This document shows, piece after piece, positions 60,516-64,000 of a DNA stretch of 64,000 nucleotides. Both the position numbers and the translations under genes were made by a program. The DNA lies in the NCBI RefSeq assembly GCF_001730685.1, contig NZ_MDJR01000001.1:372001-436000 (forward strand), given 5' to 3'. The stretch is from Caloranaerobacter ferrireducens. GTDB taxonomy: Bacteria > Bacillota > Clostridia > Tissierellales > Thermohalobacteraceae. Positions within the stretch are counted from its first letter, which is position 1. The number at the start of each line of letters is the position of its first letter. Below the pieces are notes generated by a model. The model searched no databases and was not told the origin of the DNA. It saw only the letters and a list, made by a program, of their open reading frames with translations.

Positions 60516-60878
60516 GTGAAATTAAAAGAAATAAAGGAAATACTAGATGCTGAAGTATTAACTGGTGAGGAATATCTAGATAGAGAAGTTCTTTCTGCTT
60601 TTGGGTCGGATTTAATGAGTGATGTTTTAGCTTTTGTAGATGATGGCTCAGTTTTGCTTACAGGATTAACAAATCCACAAGTTATTAGAACTGCTGAAAT
60701 GATAGATTTATATGCTATTGTATTTGTAAGAGGCAAAAAACCAAGTAAAGAAATTATTGAAATGGCAAAATCACACAATATTACTGTTTTGCTGACTGAC
60801 TATACATTGTATACATCATGTGGAAAGCTATATGAAAAAGGATTGAAAGGTATTTCTATAGAAGGAGTAACAAGATAG
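60516..60878 (+). CDS. DRTGG-domain protein 1
   Basis: 120 residues matching the DRTGG domain found in phosphotransacetylase regulators and in hydrogenase operons: EILDAEVLTGEEYLDREVLSAFGSDLMSDVL, then a Rossmann-like half ending in ITVLLTDYTLYTSCGKLYEKGL. GTG 60516 is the start after TAGGAGTG. The stop is adjacent to the next start (no gap), showing tight coupling. It likely acts as a ligand-binding regulatory unit; the ligand is unknown. Confidence 0.85.
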   Translation: MKLKEIKEILDAEVLTGEEYLDREVLSAFGSDLMSDVLAFVDDGSVLLTGLTNPQVIRTAEMIDLYAIVFVRGKKPSKEIIEMAKSHNITVLLTDYTLYTSCGKLYEKGLKGISIEGVTR

Positions 60879-61313
60879 ATGAATGAGAAAAATTCTATAA
60901 AGCTTGAATATGAGATTTTGCAGAATGATTTTACAAGAGCTGGTGAAGCTTCAAGTAATATAAAGAAAATTTTAAAACAGCTTGGAATAGAAGCTAAAAT
61001 AGTTAGAAAAGTAGCTATAGCAACTTATGAAGCAGAGATGAATATAGTAATACATTCATATGGTGGAATAATTAAAGTTATAATAACAGAGCAGTATATT
61101 GATATCTATGCAATAGACAAAGGGCCTGGTATTAAAGATATTGAGTTAGCTATGAAAGAGGGTTATTCGACAGCACCAAATCATATTCGAGAATTGGGAT
61201 TTGGAGCTGGAATGGGATTGCCAAATATGAAAAGATGTTCTGATGAATTTAATATAGAGTCTACTCCTAATGGAAAAACAGAAGTTTATATGAGGATTTA
61301 TATAAGTAAATAA
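60879..61313 (+). CDS. Anti-sigma-factor-like ATP-binding protein (RsbW type)
   Basis: 144 residues of HATPase_c type. N box in ATYEAEMNIVIHS, G1 box AIDKGPGIKD, and the G2 region GFGAGMGLPNMKRCSDEF. Such proteins are serine kinases or phospho-regulators related to RsbW/SpoIIAB. In this operon type the partner is probably the hydrogenase-like protein or the DRTGG protein (inference). It starts with the ATG immediately after the preceding stop. Confidence 0.85.
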   Translation: MNEKNSIKLEYEILQNDFTRAGEASSNIKKILKQLGIEAKIVRKVAIATYEAEMNIVIHSYGGIIKVIITEQYIDIYAIDKGPGIKDIELAMKEGYSTAPNHIRELGFGAGMGLPNMKRCSDEFNIESTPNGKTEVYMRIYISK

Positions 61314-61336
61314 ACAAAATCTAGTAGGTGATTTTT

Positions 61337-62578
61337 ATGGAAGAGTACTTTCATTCAGTTGTACTTGATAAAGATAGATGTAATGGTTGTACAAATTGTA
61401 TGAGAAGATGTCCGACAGAGGCAATAAGAGTAAGAGATAAGAAAGCTATAATCATAAAAGAGAGATGTATAGATTGTGGTGAATGTATAAGGGTATGTCC
61501 ATATCATGCTCAACAGACACAGTTAGATACTTTAGATAAATTAAAGAAGTATAAATACAAGATAGCTATTTCTCCAATGACTATGTATGGTCAGTTTAAT
61601 TTGGATAAAGATATGAATAAAGTTTTTAAAGGGATTAAAATGCTAGGATTCGATGAGGTATTTGATGAAGGATATGCAGCAGATATTATAACTTTGATCA
61701 TTAGAGAAAACTTGAAAAACAACCAACAGCCAAAACCGCTTATTTCGTCTTTGTGTCCAGCAGTATTAAGATTGATACAAATTAGATTTCCTTCATTAAT
61801 TGATAATATAATAAGAATCGAGTCACCTATGGAATTAGCTGCTAGATTAGCAAGAAAGAATGCTATGGAAAGATACGGTTTGAAGTCTGATGAAATAGGT
61901 ATATTTTATATAACGCAATGTCCTGCTAAAGTTACAAGTATTAAAAATCCAATAGGTATAAAAAATTCGCATGTTGATGGCGCTATTTCTATAAAGCAGA
62001 TATATGGAGATATAGTGAAAAATTCGAATACTGTTGAGAAGATAGAAGCTTTTAGAACAGCTTCTACTTATGGAATAGATTGGGCTAGAGCTGGAGGCCA
62101 GAGTAAGTCTATTGGAGTTGATAATTATATTGCAGTTGATGGAATAGATAATGTTATAAAAGTTTTGGAAGAAATTGAATTAGGTAAGCTGAATAATATT
62201 GAATACTTTGAAGGTTTAGCTTGTGTTGGGGGATGTGTTGGAGGACCGTTATGCGTTGAAAATCCATTTATAGCTAAAAGTAGAATTAGGAGATTAGCGG
62301 AAAAGCGTAATGATGAGATAAAAGTTTCAAGAGAATATGCTATAGAATTATATGATTCAGGTTTTGCTTGTTGGACTGAGAAAATTCAATCTAAAGGAGC
62401 TATGAAACTTGATGAAAATATAGTTGAAGCAATTAAGAAAATAGAAGAAATAAAAAAACTGACAAGTTTATTGCCTGGACTTGATTGTGGCTCATGTGGA
62501 GCACCTTCTTGTAGAGCTTTGGCTGAGGATATAGTAAGAGGGTATAGTAAAATAGAAGACTGTATATTCAAAGATTAG
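61337..62578 (+). CDS. Sensory-type [FeFe]-hydrogenase-like protein
   Basis: 413 residues. Two N-terminal 4Fe-4S ferredoxin motifs (Cys15/18/21/25 and 44/47/50/54). The H-cluster domain keeps its four cysteine positions: Cys140 in SSLCPAV, Cys195 in TQCPAK, and Cys296 and Cys300 in EGLACVGGCVGG. The catalytic proton-relay Cys that precedes the first ligand in working hydrogenases (TSCCP) is replaced by Leu139, as in regulatory enzymes. A final CX2CX4CX16C Fe-S domain (GLDCGSCGAPSCRA) closes the protein. GTG 61328 is in frame, but TAGGTGAT points to ATG 61337. Presumed H2/redox sensor for the downstream hydrogenase genes. Confidence 0.88.
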   Translation: MEEYFHSVVLDKDRCNGCTNCMRRCPTEAIRVRDKKAIIIKERCIDCGECIRVCPYHAQQTQLDTLDKLKKYKYKIAISPMTMYGQFNLDKDMNKVFKGIKMLGFDEVFDEGYAADIITLIIRENLKNNQQPKPLISSLCPAVLRLIQIRFPSLIDNIIRIESPMELAARLARKNAMERYGLKSDEIGIFYITQCPAKVTSIKNPIGIKNSHVDGAISIKQIYGDIVKNSNTVEKIEAFRTASTYGIDWARAGGQSKSIGVDNYIAVDGIDNVIKVLEEIELGKLNNIEYFEGLACVGGCVGGPLCVENPFIAKSRIRRLAEKRNDEIKVSREYAIELYDSGFACWTEKIQSKGAMKLDENIVEAIKKIEEIKKLTSLLPGLDCGSCGAPSCRALAEDIVRGYSKIEDCIFKD

Positions 62579-62594
62579 CCTAGGGAGGATACTT

Positions 62595-62924
62595 ATGAGA
62601 TTAGATAAAATAGTTAAGGAATTAGAGCTTGAAGTTTTAACTGAAAAAAATATTGAAAATGATGTAGAGGGAGTCTATATTGGTGATTTATTAAGCTTAG
62701 TAATGGCTAATGCTAATGAAAAAAACCTATGGATTACTATTCAAACGCATTTAAATATAATTGCTGTAGCTACTTTAGTAGGTTTGTCAGCTATTCTGAT
62801 TGCAGAAGGTATGGAAGTTGAAGATGAAACTATAAAAAAAGCCAATGAAGTTGGCATACCAGTTTTAAGGTCAAAACTTAGTGCATATGAGTTAGCATGT
62901 AGATTATATGAATTAGGTGTTTAG
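62595..62924 (+). CDS. DRTGG-domain protein 2
   Basis: 109 residues, a paralogue of the 60516-60878 product: KIVKELELEVLTEKNIENDVEGVYIGDLLS, then a half with VGIPVLRSKLSAYELACRLYEL. Ribosome site GGGAGGAT before ATG 62595. It ends two bases before the PHP gene start, so translation is coupled. The two DRTGG proteins flanking the hydrogenase-like gene may form a heteromeric regulatory unit. Confidence 0.83.
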   Translation: MRLDKIVKELELEVLTEKNIENDVEGVYIGDLLSLVMANANEKNLWITIQTHLNIIAVATLVGLSAILIAEGMEVEDETIKKANEVGIPVLRSKLSAYELACRLYELGV

Positions 62925-62925
62925 T

Positions 62926-63651
62926 ATGAGATTAAGCTATGATTTGCATATACATTCAGTATTGTCTCCATGTGGAGATAAGGATATGACACCAAATAAT
63001 ATTGTCAATATGGCGTATATTAAAGGGCTTGATATAATTTCAGTAACTGATCATAATACTATGGAAAATGTAGAAGCTGTTATGAAAGTAGCTAAAAAAA
63101 GAGATATTTTAGTTATACCTGGCATAGAGGTAACTACAAAAGAAGAAGTTCACGTATTATGTTATTTTAGAAATATTGAAGATGGTATGGAATTTCAAGA
63201 TTTTATCTATAGAGGATTACCAGATATTAAAAATAATGAAAAGCTTTTTGGAAGCCAATTGTTAATGGATGAAGATGATAACATTATAGGAAAGATTGAT
63301 AAGTTTCTTTTAAATAGTACTAAGTATACAATTAAAGAAATTAATGATTTTGTTAATAAACTAAATGGTGCTTTGGTACCAGCGCATGTTGATAAAAAAT
63401 CTTATAGTATACTTGCCAATTTAGGCTTTATACCAGATGAACTTAATATAAAAACAGTTGAAGTTTCAAGCGATTATTTTTCTTTATCAACTGATACCTT
63501 AATCAATTTAGATAGATATAATGTACTTAAGAACTCTGATGCACATTATCTTGGCGATATCAATGAACCAATTGTGTTTTTAGATATAGAAAGAAAGAAT
63601 ATAAATTTTTTAATAGAATATCTTAATAAGAGTTGGAGGAATATAAGATGA
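62926..63651 (+). CDS. PHP-domain phosphoesterase of the hydrogenase operon
   Basis: 241 residues. Metal motifs LHIHSVLSPCGD, SVTDHNTME, IPGIEVTTKEEVHVL, VPAHVD and LKNSDAHYLGD are all present, so the active site looks intact. The frame can start at GTG 62917, but AGGTG favours ATG 62926. It is not the HisJ branch found at 20134-20934. This PHP subfamily accompanies [FeFe]-hydrogenase gene clusters in clostridia; its substrate is not known. The stop overlaps the next start as ATGA. Confidence 0.87.
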   Translation: MRLSYDLHIHSVLSPCGDKDMTPNNIVNMAYIKGLDIISVTDHNTMENVEAVMKVAKKRDILVIPGIEVTTKEEVHVLCYFRNIEDGMEFQDFIYRGLPDIKNNEKLFGSQLLMDEDDNIIGKIDKFLLNSTKYTIKEINDFVNKLNGALVPAHVDKKSYSILANLGFIPDELNIKTVEVSSDYFSLSTDTLINLDRYNVLKNSDAHYLGDINEPIVFLDIERKNINFLIEYLNKSWRNIR

Positions 63652-64000
63652 AGGAGCTTTCCCTTCACATTTTAGATTTAGCTGAAAATTCAGTAAAAGC
63701 TGAAGCAACTAAAATAAATATTAGTATTTTTGAAGATACAGAGAGAGATTTATTGACAATAAATTTAGAGGATAACGGAAGAGGGATGGACGAAGAGTTA
63801 CTAAAAAAAGTAGAAGATCCTTTTGTAACATCTAGAACAACTAGAAAAGTAGGCCTAGGAATTCCTTTGATGAAAGCGGCTGCTTTAAGGTGTGAAGGAG
63901 ATTTTAAAATATCTTCAGAAATAGGTAAGGGAACTAAAGTAACAATTATTTTTAAGCATAGTCATATAGATAGAGCACCAATAGGAGATATTGGGCAAAC
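63648..64000 (+). CDS. Histidine-kinase-like ATPase, 3' end outside window
   Basis: 117 codons visible. It begins MKELSLHILDLAENSVKAEAT with the N box, then LEDNGRGMDEEL (G1) and RKVGLGIPLMKAAALRCEG (G2). No phosphoacceptor His domain is seen in the visible part. ATG 63648 overlaps the PHP stop by four bases and has GGAGGA upstream. In related clusters a NuoE-like and then hydrogenase subunit genes follow; here that lies past the edge. Confidence 0.88.
   Translation, partial: MKELSLHILDLAENSVKAEATKINISIFEDTERDLLTINLEDNGRGMDEELLKKVEDPFVTSRTTRKVGLGIPLMKAAALRCEGDFKISSEIGKGTKVTIIFKHSHIDRAPIGDIGQ

Overview
The window is a stretch of chromosome from a low-GC (roughly 30 %), spore-forming, anaerobic member of the Firmicutes, most likely a clostridium in the broad sense (Clostridia/Tissierellia). 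The signs are AT-rich, dense coding, strong AGGAGG ribosome sites with many TTG and GTG starts, the sporulation flippase SpoVB, clostridial small proteins (DUF896, UPF0180, tandem hydrophobic mini-proteins) and a regulatory gene set of the kind that accompanies [FeFe]-hydrogenases. I cannot name the species. No phage, insertion-sequence transposase, CRISPR array or rRNA was seen. The sequence looks like ordinary chromosome with a few accessory touches.

Layout. 1-7953: the 3' part of a giant cyclic beta-1,2-glucan synthase-like protein whose start lies outside the window. 8.2-13.3 kb: oligoendopeptidase F, NAD kinase, an RluA-type pseudouridine synthase, a YbjQ-family protein with a small membrane protein, and hypotheticals. 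14.2-18.2 kb: a Ca/Na antiporter, a small helical protein, an FtsH paralogue and a 6S RNA gene. 18.2-28.2 kb: SpoVB, a zinc-ribbon protein, a PHP phosphoesterase, an exported/membrane protein of unknown role, a DUF4438 protein, a lipid kinase, an M23 peptidase-bactofilin pair, and a MarR-MATE pair. 28.3-33.7 kb: one 1795-residue protein joining a degenerate kinase, a STAND-like ATPase, TPRs, GAF domains and a diguanylate cyclase. 33.8-42.5 kb: LacI regulator, UPF0180, ThpR, histidine ammonia-lyase, DUF896, CheW, DegS/DegU and an M18 aminopeptidase. 42.6-51.2 kb: a LysR regulator facing a PAP2-permease operon, tRNA-Leu(CAA), a membrane hydrolase, an L,D-transpeptidase, and an ECF sigma/anti-sigma/SIMPL operon with a matching ECF promoter. 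51.2-57.2 kb: polA-coaE-slt, an orphan peptide-binding lipoprotein and tRNA-Leu(GAG). 57.2-57.7 kb: three tandem mini-genes (29, 42 and 35 codons). 57.9-64 kb: a second diguanylate cyclase with a four-cysteine insertion, a SPOR protein and the start of a six-gene operon (DRTGG, anti-sigma-like ATPase, sensory-type [FeFe]-hydrogenase, DRTGG, PHP, HATPase) that runs off the right edge.

Two non-coding repeat families are scattered between genes. One is a ~200-bp long-hairpin element (two copies). The other is an ~80-190-bp double-hairpin element with imperfect terminal inverted repeats (four copies). Neither encodes a protein, and they look like miniature mobile elements.

Themes: signal transduction (two diguanylate cyclases, DegS/DegU, CheW, ECF sigma, several one-component regulators), envelope and spore biology (SpoVB, bactofilin, M23, L,D-transpeptidase, lytic transglycosylase, SPOR, mini-proteins) and anaerobic redox sensing (hydrogenase-like operon). 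Many CDS starts below are set from ribosome-site position rather than from the longest reading frame. All family assignments come from reading motifs, not from database searches.
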